From the NCBI GenBank assembly GCA_011523635.1, contig WTGI01000069.1:1-40260 (forward strand): a DNA stretch of 40,260 bases. Direction: 5' to 3'. The notes under the pieces were generated by a model. That model ran no database searches. It was not told where the DNA came from and saw nothing but the letters and a program-made list of their open reading frames with translations. The position numbers and the translations under genes are program-made. Shown in pieces: positions 7,375 through 16,277 of the stretch. Origin of the DNA: Acidimicrobiia bacterium. Its GTDB lineage: Bacteria > Actinomycetota > Acidimicrobiia > Spongiisociales > Spongiisociaceae. Each line of letters starts with the position of its first letter. Within the stretch, counting starts at the first letter, position 1.

Positions 7375-8344
7375 TCGAGAGGCCCTCTTCGCCGTACAGG
7401 TGGCAGGTCGCCACCTGCTCACCGGAGAACTGTGTCCATCCGGGGGACCGGGTCGCGCAGATCTCCATCGCGTCGGGGCACCGGGGATGGAAGCGGCAAC
7501 CCGAGGGTGGGCTCACCAGGGATGGCGGGGTCCCGGGAATCCCCCGGGACTTACCCCTGCCTCGCGCGAAGTTGGGAACCGACTGGAGCAGGGCCCGCGT
7601 GTACGGATGCTTCGGATGTCCGTAGATTTCCTCGACCGTTCCCTCTTCCACCGCCCGAGCTGCGTAGAGCACCACCACCCGGTCACAGAGGCGGGCCACG
7701 ACACCGAGATCGTGGGTGATGAACAGGATCGTGAGATCGAGGGCCTCGCGCAGGTCCTCGAGCAACCGGAGGATGCGGGCCTGGACGATCACGTCGAGGG
7801 CGGTGACCGGCTCGTCGGCGATCAGCAGCGCCGGCCCGCCGCTCAGGGCCATGGCGATCCCGGCCCGCTGGCGCATTCCTCCGGAGTACTCGTACGGGTA
7901 CGCCTTGTGGCGATCGGCGGGGATACCCACCAGGGAAAGCAGGCCGCGAGCCTGGTCGGAGGCCTTTGCCTTGTCGATGCTGGAATCATGGGTGCGTATG
8001 GGCTCCGCGACCTGGTCCAGCACCCTTCGCACCGGGTTCAGCGAGTTCATGGCGCCCTGGAAAACCATGCCCATCCGGCGGCCGCGGACGGACCGCCACT
8101 GCGCCTCGTCCAGCCCCGTCATCTCGGCGCCGTCGAAGCGGATTGATCCGCCGGTCACCGCCCCGTTGGCCGGTAGCAGACCCATCATCGCCAGGGCAAG
8201 AGTGGACTTACCCGAGCCGCTCTCCCCGACCAGGCCCACCACGCTGCCGCTCTCTATGTCGAAGCTCACCCCGTCGGCGGCCCTTATGGTCCGCCCCGCT
8301 CGCCGGTAGTCGATGGTGAGGTCGCTGATGCTCAGGAGCGCCAT
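7367..8344 (-). CDS. Oligopeptide/dipeptide-type ABC transporter ATPase (OppD/DppD-like)
   Basis: First ATPase of the Opp/Dpp-type importer, 325 residues. Walker A GESGSGKSTLALAMMGLLP, Q-loop MVFQGAMNSLNPV, signature YSGGMRQRAG, Walker B LLIADEPVTALDV and H-loop FITHDLG are intact. The C-terminal oligo_HPY domain carries CRFHPRCPDAMEIC. ATG start with AGGA 5 nt upstream, 6 nt after the oppC stop. It forms the ATPase heterodimer with the OppF-like protein encoded immediately downstream. Confidence 0.93.
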   Translation of the reverse strand: MALLSISDLTIDYRRAGRTIRAADGVSFDIESGSVVGLVGESGSGKSTLALAMMGLLPANGAVTGGSIRFDGAEMTGLDEAQWRSVRGRRMGMVFQGAMNSLNPVRRVLDQVAEPIRTHDSSIDKAKASDQARGLLSLVGIPADRHKAYPYEYSGGMRQRAGIAMALSGGPALLIADEPVTALDVIVQARILRLLEDLREALDLTILFITHDLGVVARLCDRVVVLYAARAVEEGTVEEIYGHPKHPYTRALLQSVPNFARGRGKSRGIPGTPPSLVSPPSGCRFHPRCPDAMEICATRSPGWTQFSGEQVATCHLYGEEGLSNG

Positions 8345-8350
8345 GGCTTC

Positions 8351-9256
8351 CTACTCCGCCCGGCGCCGGGGATCGATGACATCGGTCAGGGCGTTGCCCA
8401 CGAGCGTGAACGACAGGACGAGCAGCGTGATGAGTAGGCCGGGCGGGATCAGCACCCACCAGTATCCGAGCGAGGTCGCCCCGGAACTGAACGCATTCTG
8501 GAGCATCTTCCCCCACGAGATCAGTGACGGGTCCCCGAGCCCGAGGAAGGCCAGTACCGCTTCCGTCAGGATGGCGGCGGCGGTCAGCAGGATGGCGTTG
8601 GCCAGGACGATCCCCGCCACGTTGGGCAGGACGTGGGTCCACATGATTTGCAGCGGGCGCATCCCGATCGCCTTGGCTCGCAGGATGAAGGTGCGTTCCC
8701 GCTGGCTCAGGACCTCTGCCCGGATGAGCCGGGCCGGTACCGCCCAGCTGGTCACCCCGATCACCACGATGATGGTCGGCAGGCCTCTGGAGAGCACCGC
8801 GGCAAGGACGATGATCAGTGGCAGCGCCGGGATGGTGATGAACATGTCGGTGATGCCCATGGCGAACTGGTCGAACCGGCCGCCGATGTAGCCGCTGGTT
8901 ATCCCGACGGTGCTTCCGATGAGGACCGCGATGGCGGTGGCCGCCACCCCGACCGCCAGGGAGATGCCGGCCCCCACGGCCAGCTGCTCCCATACGGAAC
9001 GGCCCAGATTGTCGGTTCCCAGCAGGTAATCCACCGACGGCGCCCGGAACCGGTCCTCGACGGTCTCCCCGGCCGCTGGAGGGTTCTCGTAGGCGAGGTA
9101 GCCCGCCACCCCGTAGACGACGAAGACGGCGAGGAGGATCAGGCCGATCTTTCCCCGCCCGGTTCTCCATAGCTGTCCCATGACCGCGGGTGCCTGATCG
9201 CCCGGGCGGTCCCGCCCGGTCGGTGCCGCATCCGGCATTATGCCTTCGGCGCTCAT
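8351..9256 (-). CDS. Oligopeptide/dipeptide-type ABC transporter permease (OppC/DppC-like)
   Basis: Inner-membrane permease, 301 residues. A cytoplasmic N-terminus is followed by a first membrane helix (IGLILLAVFVVYGVAGYLAY), a periplasm-facing loop with the family motif HLLGTDNLGR in the form DYLLGTDNLGRSVWEQL, and several further helices. The EAA-type coupling loop reads RAKAIGMRPLQIMWTHVLPN. The start ATG overlaps the OppB-like stop by 4 nt (ATGA), so the two permeases are translationally coupled. Confidence 0.92.
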   Translation of the reverse strand: MSAEGIMPDAAPTGRDRPGDQAPAVMGQLWRTGRGKIGLILLAVFVVYGVAGYLAYENPPAAGETVEDRFRAPSVDYLLGTDNLGRSVWEQLAVGAGISLAVGVAATAIAVLIGSTVGITSGYIGGRFDQFAMGITDMFITIPALPLIIVLAAVLSRGLPTIIVVIGVTSWAVPARLIRAEVLSQRERTFILRAKAIGMRPLQIMWTHVLPNVAGIVLANAILLTAAAILTEAVLAFLGLGDPSLISWGKMLQNAFSSGATSLGYWWVLIPPGLLITLLVLSFTLVGNALTDVIDPRRRAE

Positions 9257-10305
9257 GACGACCTGATCCGCGGGTCGAGGCGCGAGTAGAATAGGTCGGC
9301 GATGGTGGTCGCGATCACCACTATGACCGCGATCACGAAGAAGGCCGCCTCCAGCAGCGGCAGATCGCGGTCCTGGACCGCCTCATACATGAGCAGCCCC
9401 AGACCAGGCCACGAGAAGACCACCTCGGTCTGGATGGTTCCTGCCATCAGCAGGCCGAGCGTGAGGGCCATGAGCGTGAACGTGGGCAGGAAAGCGTTTC
9501 GCACTCCGTAGCGCCACAGGATGGTCCGCGGCCGTAGACCCCGGGCCCTCGCCGCCAGCATGTAGTCCTCGTCCGCCACCTCGGCCAGCGAGTTACGCAT
9601 GATGAGCGCGATCGAGCCCACGCTTACGATGGCGATGGTGGCGGCGGGAAGCACCAGGTGCTCCAGCACGTCCTGCACCTCGGCGAAGGGAGTCCGGTAG
9701 ATGGCCGCCACCGACCGTATCCCGGCCACGGGAAGCAGGCCGAGGCTGATGCTGAACAGCAGCACCAGCATCAGACCGACCCAGAAGGTGGGAAGGCTCC
9801 ACAGCGTCAGCGCGGTCAGCGTCAGGGACGTGTCCGTCCGGGTTCCCCTCCGCCAGCCGGCCACGATGCCGAAGGCCAGGCCGAACACGAATATCAGCAC
9901 CAGCGCGGCTCCCGTCAGGATCAGCGTGTTGGTGAGGGCGGGCTTCAGCAGGTCGGTCACCGGCATGCGGGCCTTGAACGAGATACCCGTGTCGAACCGG
10001 ACGATCTTGGTGAGATACGTCAGGTACTGCGACCAGGCCGGTTCGTTGAGGCCGAACGACTCCCGCAGTTGCTCGAACGCCTCCGGGCTCAGCCGGCTCT
10101 CACGGGCGATCAGCCGGGCCGGGTCGCCCGGGAGCATCCGGAAGAGCCAGAAGTTGAAGGTGGCGACCACGAACAGCGTGATGAGCCCCTGCAGCACGCG
10201 GCGTGCCGGGTAGCTGCGCAGCCACCGCCAACGAACCGTCCGCGAGGCCGTGACGTCGACCGGTTCCGAGCCGGTATCCGTCCCCGGCTCAGGTGACGAT
10301 GTCAC
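9253..10305 (-). CDS. Oligopeptide/dipeptide-type ABC transporter permease (OppB/DppB-like)
   Basis: Inner-membrane permease, 350 residues. First helix about residues 35-55 (VLQGLITLFVVATFNFWLFR) with the family's RMLPGDPA just after it, a long loop, then five more helices. The coupling loop reads RARGLRPRTILWRYGVRNA. The only plausible start is a GTG at 10305, giving an N-terminal extension of about 35 residues rich in Ser, Pro and Thr; a later start is possible. The gap to the upstream binding-protein gene is 48 nt. It forms the translocation channel with the OppC-like subunit. Confidence 0.9.
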   Translation of the reverse strand: MTSSPEPGTDTGSEPVDVTASRTVRWRWLRSYPARRVLQGLITLFVVATFNFWLFRMLPGDPARLIARESRLSPEAFEQLRESFGLNEPAWSQYLTYLTKIVRFDTGISFKARMPVTDLLKPALTNTLILTGAALVLIFVFGLAFGIVAGWRRGTRTDTSLTLTALTLWSLPTFWVGLMLVLLFSISLGLLPVAGIRSVAAIYRTPFAEVQDVLEHLVLPAATIAIVSVGSIALIMRNSLAEVADEDYMLAARARGLRPRTILWRYGVRNAFLPTFTLMALTLGLLMAGTIQTEVVFSWPGLGLLMYEAVQDRDLPLLEAAFFVIAVIVVIATTIADLFYSRLDPRIRSS

Positions 10306-10353
10306 ATCCGCGTCCGTCTCGAGCGGTCACCTCCGGCGCGGTGGTCCGGACGA

Positions 10354-12057
10354 TCAGGCTTCGCTGACGATCAGGAAGGTCTCCGTCGACCAGTTGGTGG
10401 TGATCCCGTTGTTCACGAACGGCCAGCCAACCAAGTTGTCGTCCCGATAGGCCTGGAGCTTGGTGGGATAGGCCATCACGCAATAGGCGAACGAGTCGTA
10501 GAAGATCTGCTGCGCCTGCTTGACCATGTCCAGTCGTTGGGCGGGATTCCCCTCGGTCTGCTGCGCCTTGAACAAAGCCTCGTACTCGGCGTCGCAGTAG
10601 TAGGTGTCCGAGAGGTTCCCGAACTGATCGCACGACTGCACCGACAGCATGAAGGTGGCATCGGGCGGGGTCTGCCACACCCATGTGTACATGTCCCAGT
10701 CGGCGTCGACGAACACCCGCTGGATCAGCGTCGGGTCGTCCTCGCCGAACACGCCCTGTATCTCCATGCCTACGTCCTCGAGCATCGGCTTGATGAGCTC
10801 GGCGTAGAGGGGCAGCCGGTCGATCACCGTGGAGGCGAACAGCCGGAAGCTCAGCTTCTCGCCGTCCGGGCTCTCCCTGACACCGTCGCCGTCCCGATCG
10901 ACGTAGCCGGCCGCGTCGAGTATCTCCCGCGCCTTGGCGGGGTTCCCGTTGGCCTGCTCGCCCTCGGGGATCTCAAGGAACGCGTCGCCGAGACCGGGCG
11001 GTAGGACCACCGTTCCTTTTTCGCCCCGACCACCGAGAACCAGATCCACCAGGCGCTGACGGTCCATAGCCCATGACATCGCCTCTCGGATCACCGGATC
11101 GAGGAGCAGCGGGTTGCCGCCGGAGTTCGGATGGGGCTGTCCCGGGTTGTCGGGATCCTCGTAGACGTTGATCCCGAAGTGGTCCAGCACGAGTCCCGGA
11201 TACTCCTCCACCACGACGTTCGGCTCGCCCTGCAGGCCTGCCCAGATGTCCGGAGATGAGAGGGTTCCCGTCACGTCGATCTCGTCGTTGCGCAGCGAGT
11301 TGGCGATGGTCTCCTCGTTTGCCAGCTGCACCTTGACGATCTGCTCCAAGGTGCCGGTCTTGGGACCGTCGTTGGACGACCAACCCCACCAGTCGCTGTT
11401 GCGGTCCAGCACCAGACGGGTATCCGGGGTGTACTCGTTCAACTTGAAGGCACCCGATCCGATCATCTCGTCGTTGCCGAAGATGTCGATGTCCTCGGGG
11501 GACATGCCCTGCCAGATGTGCGCCGGGATTATGGGCGCCCCGACACTCGGATCGAGGGCCGGAGGGCCTGAGAAGTGGAGCACGACCGTCTCGTCATCAG
11601 GCGCCTCGACCGTCTCGAGCGGCTCGAAGAACCCTCCGAAGAGGCCCTTCTTGGTGTCCCGGTACAGCTCGAAGGAGTACTTGATGTCCGCCGAGGTGAG
11701 GGGCTCGCCGTCGTGGAACTCGACCCCGGAGCGGATCTTGTAGGTGACGGTGGCGCCTCCGTTCGACAGGTCCCGGCTGGTGGCCAGAGAAAGCTGCGGT
11801 GACAGGTTGTTGTCGAACTCCATCAGGCGGTCGTAGACGAGCCAGTGCATGTCGGGCGTGGACACGGTCACCACGGGGTTCGGGGTGTCGAAGATGTTGA
11901 GGTGCCCAAAGCGCATCACGCCGGAGGCCGTCTCGCCTCCGCATGCCGCCGCGACCATCGGAGAGGCGAGCATGGCCGCCACACCGAACTTGCCGCTGTA
12001 GGCCATGAACTGCCGCCTCGAAATCTGTCTGTCCAGGATTCCTTCCGTATCGGACAT
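10354..12057 (-). CDS. Extracellular solute-binding protein, family 5 (Opp/Dpp-type lipoprotein)
   Basis: Family 5 substrate-binding lipoprotein, 567 residues, the capture subunit of the importer. The N-terminus has a Tat-type motif (S13-R-R-Q-F-M), a hydrophobic stretch and the lipobox AAAC with Cys39. Family features include TYKIRSGVEFHDGEPLTSADIKYSFE, VLDRNSDWWG and REAMSWAMDRQRLVDLVLGG. ATG 12057 is preferred to the earlier in-frame ATG 12081 because GGGAGG lies 6 nt before it. It is the promoter-proximal gene of the operon 12057-1918. Family 5 proteins bind peptides but also nickel, haem, sugars and nucleoside-peptides, so the ligand is open; the downstream enzymes hint at an amide-linked, nucleoside-containing compound. 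Confidence 0.92.
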   Translation of the reverse strand: MSDTEGILDRQISRRQFMAYSGKFGVAAMLASPMVAAACGGETASGVMRFGHLNIFDTPNPVVTVSTPDMHWLVYDRLMEFDNNLSPQLSLATSRDLSNGGATVTYKIRSGVEFHDGEPLTSADIKYSFELYRDTKKGLFGGFFEPLETVEAPDDETVVLHFSGPPALDPSVGAPIIPAHIWQGMSPEDIDIFGNDEMIGSGAFKLNEYTPDTRLVLDRNSDWWGWSSNDGPKTGTLEQIVKVQLANEETIANSLRNDEIDVTGTLSSPDIWAGLQGEPNVVVEEYPGLVLDHFGINVYEDPDNPGQPHPNSGGNPLLLDPVIREAMSWAMDRQRLVDLVLGGRGEKGTVVLPPGLGDAFLEIPEGEQANGNPAKAREILDAAGYVDRDGDGVRESPDGEKLSFRLFASTVIDRLPLYAELIKPMLEDVGMEIQGVFGEDDPTLIQRVFVDADWDMYTWVWQTPPDATFMLSVQSCDQFGNLSDTYYCDAEYEALFKAQQTEGNPAQRLDMVKQAQQIFYDSFAYCVMAYPTKLQAYRDDNLVGWPFVNNGITTNWSTETFLIVSEA

Positions 12058-12207
12058 CGGGACCTCCCTCCCACCCGGCATTCGTGCATCCGGGCTCTCG
12101 CCACAACGGGGTCATCGGGGCCACGCCCAGCCAGGAGCGAGTGGGCGCGACCAGTCCCGCGACAGGGTATCACGGGCGCGGCGACCGCGCCGGGCCACGG
12201 ACCGGCG

Positions 12208-13755
12208 TCACCGGCTCCGGATCAGATGAGCGGCGTGCTCGGCGATGGTGACGGTGGGCAGGTGGGTGTTGGCCCTGGGGGTCTGGGGCATGATCGACGC
12301 GTCGACCACCCTCAGCCCGTCGACGCCCAGTACCCGGCACCGCTCGTCCACCACCGTCTCCGGACGGTTCGAGAGCCCCATGCGGCAGCTGCCGCTGGCG
12401 TGCTGGGCGTCGAGGCAGGAGCGCATCAGCCAGGCATCGAGCCAGGCATCGACGGCGGCCTCGTCCCCCACCGAGTCGATCTCCAGCCTTTCGGGCCCGA
12501 GCCAGGTTTCCGAGGCGACGGCGCGGATCGGGTCCGTCCGCGCCATCTCGACGAGAAGCCGGACCCCGTCCCTGAGACGGGCCAGGTCACCGGGTTCCGA
12601 GAGCATCCGGAAGTCGACCCTCGGTTGGATGTCCGGATCGGAGCTCCGTATGGCCACCTCTCCCCGGGAGTCGCTCTCGAACACGCACAACTCCAGCAGC
12701 CCGGTCTCGAAGCCCTCATCGCCGTATCCGCTGAGATTCATAGAGAGGAGCAGCATGTCGTTTGGTACCCCGCCTGCCACTCCGGAGCTGTACCGCACGC
12801 AGCAGTTCGTGTGACGGGCGTCCGGCGAGGCCGCTCGGGCGTGCCGGCGCAGGTCGAGCATCAACCAGATGGCGGGGTGTTCCTGCAACCCCAGTCCGAC
12901 GGGCAGGTCGGCCACCAGGTCGACGCCCAGGGATGACAGCAGGCGGGCGGGTCCGACTCCCGAGCGCTGCAGGATGGCCGGTGTGTGGATGGCGCCGGCG
13001 CACAGGATCACCTCTGCGGCCGCGACCTCGAGGGTCTCGTCCCCGATACGCGCCCGGACACCCGTAACCCTGTTCCCCGATACCAGTACCCGGTCCACGC
13101 GGGCACGGCCCCGGATGGTCAGGTTGGGGCGGCCGCGGGCAGGTTCCAGATAGCCGTCGTTGGTGGTGACCCGCTCGCCGTCCCGGCTGTTGATGGCGTA
13201 CGGTGAGACGCCGGTCGAGCCCGGTGCGTTGTGATCAGGGTGCCACGGGTGCCCCATCGCCAGCGCTGCGTCGCGTAGCGCCAGGTCGACCGCGCCCCAC
13301 TCGTCCGGGGGAGTGCGGTACACGGGAATGGGACCGGAGTCACCGTGATAGGGGGCATCCCCGAAGTCGAGATCGCTCTCCATACGGCGGATGGCGGGCA
13401 GTAGCTCCGCACTCGACCAGCCGGGGATTCCCCACCGGTCGTAATCCTCCGGCATGGCCTGGATGGCTATCTGCCCGTTGATGGCGGAACTGCCTCCCAC
13501 GCCCCGTCCCCGCCAGTAAAGGGACGGCTCCTGCTCCGAGGTGCGGCGGGCCTCCAACTCCGGCCAGTGGTAGCGGGGATCGGAGATGATCTGCGCCGGG
13601 TTCGGACTGCGGATGTGCCACGGTGTCTCCTCAGAGCGGTAGGACGGACCGGCCTCGAGTACCAACACCCGGCGATCGGGGTCCTCGCTCAGCCGGGCCG
13701 CCACGACGGCGCCCGCCGACCCCGCCCCGACCACGATCGTGTCGTACCCGCTCAT
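12208..13755 (-). CDS. GMC-family FAD oxidoreductase (choline dehydrogenase-like)
   Basis: Glucose-methanol-choline oxidoreductase, 515 residues, oxidising an alcohol with FAD. Rossmann motif TIVVGAGSAGAVVAARLSED at residues 6-25, GMC signature 1 in WRGRGVGGSSAINGQI, signature 2 in GAIHTPAILQRSGVGPA, the catalytic His in QHASGSCRMG and a C-terminal TPRANTHLPTVTIAEHAA. No signal peptide, so it is cytosolic or peripheral. It starts 66 bp from the divergent molybdoenzyme gene. It lies upstream of the Opp operon on the same strand with a 150-bp gap, so it may be read with it or have its own promoter. The alcohol substrate cannot be read from sequence. Confidence 0.9.
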   Translation of the reverse strand: MSGYDTIVVGAGSAGAVVAARLSEDPDRRVLVLEAGPSYRSEETPWHIRSPNPAQIISDPRYHWPELEARRTSEQEPSLYWRGRGVGGSSAINGQIAIQAMPEDYDRWGIPGWSSAELLPAIRRMESDLDFGDAPYHGDSGPIPVYRTPPDEWGAVDLALRDAALAMGHPWHPDHNAPGSTGVSPYAINSRDGERVTTNDGYLEPARGRPNLTIRGRARVDRVLVSGNRVTGVRARIGDETLEVAAAEVILCAGAIHTPAILQRSGVGPARLLSSLGVDLVADLPVGLGLQEHPAIWLMLDLRRHARAASPDARHTNCCVRYSSGVAGGVPNDMLLLSMNLSGYGDEGFETGLLELCVFESDSRGEVAIRSSDPDIQPRVDFRMLSEPGDLARLRDGVRLLVEMARTDPIRAVASETWLGPERLEIDSVGDEAAVDAWLDAWLMRSCLDAQHASGSCRMGLSNRPETVVDERCRVLGVDGLRVVDASIMPQTPRANTHLPTVTIAEHAAHLIRSR

Positions 13756-13805
13756 ACCCCGAACCTACCTGCCTCCCATGGGACTCCCCACTCGTACCAG
13801 CCTCG

Positions 13806-13811
13806 TACAAT
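13806..13811 (+). promoter_or_regulatory. Probable -10 box (TACAAT) of the molybdoenzyme gene
   Basis: TACAAT sits 10 nt before the ATG at 13822, in the 66-bp space between two divergent genes. A start site about 7 nt downstream would leave almost no leader, and no ribosome-binding site is visible, which fits leaderless transcription common in Actinobacteria. The -35 region is weak. Confidence 0.45.
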
Positions 13812-13821
13812 CACAGGCGTC

Positions 13822-16149
13822 ATGATCCCACGAGACTCGGATAGCGGCGCCTCGAGCCTGACGGTGACCCATTGGGGTGCCTACGAGATCGAAGCCTCGG
13901 GCGGCGCGATCCAGGCGGTACGGCCCTTTCGCCACGATCCCGACCCGTCACCCATAGGGAACTCGCTGGCCGACATCGACCAGTGCCGGGTGGGTATGCC
14001 GTCGGTCAGGGAGAGCTGGCTGGAGGCCGGCCCGGGGGCCGCCACTCGGCTCCGTGGCCGGGAGCGCTTCGTGGAGGTCGGCTGGGATCACGCCCTCGAC
14101 CTGGTGGCCGGAGAACTCGACCGGGTGCGGAGCGATTACGGCAACCGGGCCATCTACGCCGGTTCCTACGGCTGGGCCAGCGCCGGGCGCTTCCACCACG
14201 CCCAGAGCCAGCTTCACCGGTTCCTGAACTCCATCGGCGGCTACACCCGCTCGGTCAACAGCTACAGCCTGGCAGCGGCCGAGGTCATCATTCCCCATGT
14301 GGTCGGGACCAGTTGGTGGGGTCTCGAGAAGCTCCACACCTCGTGGGACGTGATCGCCGCCGAGACCGACCTGATGGTGGCGTTCGGGGGCATTCCGGCG
14401 AAGAACAGCCAGGTGGATTACGGCGGTGTGGGACGCCATGAGCTGACCGGCTGGATGCGGAGGTGCGCCGAGCGGGGCGCCCGCTTCGTGAACGTGTCGC
14501 CCATCGACGACGATGTCGCGGACTATGCGGACCCCGAATGGGTCCCGATCCGGCCGGGTACCGACGTAGCCCTGATGCTGGCCCTCATCCACACCCTGAT
14601 CGAGGACGATTCCTACGATCGTGACTTCGTCGCGCGTTACTGCGTGGGCTGGGAGAACCTGGCCGCCTACGTCACCGGCGACACCGACGGGATCCCCAAG
14701 GATCCGGAGTGGGCCGGCCCGATCACCACCATCCGGCCGGAGTGGATCAGGTCGCTGGCCGGTGCGCTGGTAGCGGGGCGCACCATGATCAACGCCAGCT
14801 GGTCGCTCCAGCGGGCTCACCATGGCGAGCACGCCATCTGGGCGGCGATCGCCCTCGCCGCCGCCATCGGGCAGATCGGCCTCCCCGGAGGCGGCTTCGG
14901 CATCGGTTACGGGGCGGTGGCGGCGATCGGCAGCGGGTTCGACAGGGCCTGGCTACCCCGCTTCAAGCCGGGGCGGCCCGTCGCCGACTCCTTCATCCCG
15001 GTGGCCCGGATCGCCGACATGCTGGCCGGACCGGGGGAGGAGTACCAGTACGACGGTGGAACCCATACCTATCCCGACATCCGCCTGGTCTACTGGGCGG
15101 GCGGTAACCCCTTCCACCACCACCAGGACCTCAACCGCCTCCGCCGGGCCTGGCAGCGTCCCGAAACGGTCATCGTTCACGAGCCCTTCTGGACCGCCAC
15201 TGCCAAGCATGCCGACATCGTGCTGCCCACCACCACCACGCTGGAGCGCAACGACATCGGCGGCAAGCCCAACGACCCGTACTTCTTCGCCATGAAGAAG
15301 GTCATCGAGCCGTTGGGCGGCGCCAGGGACGACCACGACATTCTCGGCGCCCTGGCAGCCCGCCTCGGCACTGGGGATGAGTTCTCAGAGGGCCGGACTG
15401 CTGACGGCTGGGTTCGGTTCCTGTACGAGCAATACCGGCGGCGCGAACCGGGGAGCCCCACTTTCGAGGAGTTCTGGCAGGCGGGATTCATCGATCGCGG
15501 GCTCGGAGGTGAGGAGCCGAAGCGAGTGATGCTGGAGGAGTTCCGCGAGGATCCCGACCGGTATCCGCTCCGTACGCCGTCCGGCCGGATCGAGCTCTAC
15601 TCTGAGCGGATCGCCGGTTTCGGATACGAGGACTGCCCGCCGCATCCGGCCTGGATGCCTCCGGGCGAATGGCTGGGCGAAGCGACCGGCGAGGCTGAAC
15701 TGCACCTGATCTCCAACCAGCCCTCAACTCGGCTCCACAGCCAACTGGACCACGGGTCGAACAGCCGTGGGGCAAAGGTGGCCGGTCTCGAGCCGCTACT
15801 GATGCATCCCGATGACGCCGCCCGGAGGGGTATCGAGGACGGCGACGTTGTCCGTGTGTTCAACAAGCGGGGCGCCTGCCTGGCCGGTGTGACGATCACC
15901 GACCGGATCCGGCGCCGGGTGGTCCAGTTGGCGACCGGGGCCTGGTACTCGCCGGGCGCCGGACCCGGCCTGGAGGGCACCTGCCTGCACGGCAACCCCA
16001 ACGTGCTCACCGCCGATGTCGGGACCTCGAGCCTGGCCCAGGGGCCCACCGCCCACACCTGCCTCGTGCGGGTGGAGCGATGGCCGGGAGCGCCCCCGGC
16101 CCATGGCGCCTTCGACCCACCCGAGATCGTCACCCTCCCAAACGAGTAG
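13822..16149 (+). CDS. Molybdopterin oxidoreductase, cytoplasmic S/N-oxide reductase type (BisC/TorA-like)
   Basis: Molybdenum bis-MGD enzyme of the DMSO/TMAO/biotin-sulfoxide reductase group, 775 residues. Family landmarks: YGWASAGRFHHAQSQLHRFL near residue 115, SVNSYSLAAAEVIIPHVVG near 144-162 where the Ser ligand of Mo lies, WSLQRAHHGEHAIWAAIALA, WAGGNPFHHHQDLNRL and a C-terminal domain with NQPSTRLHSQLDHG and FNKRGACLAGV. There is no N-terminal FeS-binding Cys cluster and no Tat signal, so this is a cytosolic BisC-like reductase rather than periplasmic TorA. ATG 13822 is chosen; the frame continues open upstream, but only inside the divergent GMC gene. Possible roles are biotin or methionine sulfoxide repair or N-oxide reduction. 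The electron donor is not encoded nearby. Confidence 0.9.
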   Translation: MIPRDSDSGASSLTVTHWGAYEIEASGGAIQAVRPFRHDPDPSPIGNSLADIDQCRVGMPSVRESWLEAGPGAATRLRGRERFVEVGWDHALDLVAGELDRVRSDYGNRAIYAGSYGWASAGRFHHAQSQLHRFLNSIGGYTRSVNSYSLAAAEVIIPHVVGTSWWGLEKLHTSWDVIAAETDLMVAFGGIPAKNSQVDYGGVGRHELTGWMRRCAERGARFVNVSPIDDDVADYADPEWVPIRPGTDVALMLALIHTLIEDDSYDRDFVARYCVGWENLAAYVTGDTDGIPKDPEWAGPITTIRPEWIRSLAGALVAGRTMINASWSLQRAHHGEHAIWAAIALAAAIGQIGLPGGGFGIGYGAVAAIGSGFDRAWLPRFKPGRPVADSFIPVARIADMLAGPGEEYQYDGGTHTYPDIRLVYWAGGNPFHHHQDLNRLRRAWQRPETVIVHEPFWTATAKHADIVLPTTTTLERNDIGGKPNDPYFFAMKKVIEPLGGARDDHDILGALAARLGTGDEFSEGRTADGWVRFLYEQYRRREPGSPTFEEFWQAGFIDRGLGGEEPKRVMLEEFREDPDRYPLRTPSGRIELYSERIAGFGYEDCPPHPAWMPPGEWLGEATGEAELHLISNQPSTRLHSQLDHGSNSRGAKVAGLEPLLMHPDDAARRGIEDGDVVRVFNKRGACLAGVTITDRIRRRVVQLATGAWYSPGAGPGLEGTCLHGNPNVLTADVGTSSLAQGPTAHTCLVRVERWPGAPPAHGAFDPPEIVTLPNE

Positions 16150-16277
16150 TTCCGCCAGGGTGTACCGGTGACCGGGACATCCGAAGCCGATTGCAGGTAC
16201 CGCAGTGGCCGTCGGGGTCGAGCGCGGGATGTCTCGTATACTCCAATCGATATCCCGGCCGTGGTCACGGAGGCGGA

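Noticed and set aside
13567..13821. A longer N-terminus for the molybdoenzyme by extending its frame upstream.
   Set aside because: The extension lies inside the divergent GMC gene and shows no Tat signal or family similarity; ATG 13822 has a promoter box immediately upstream.
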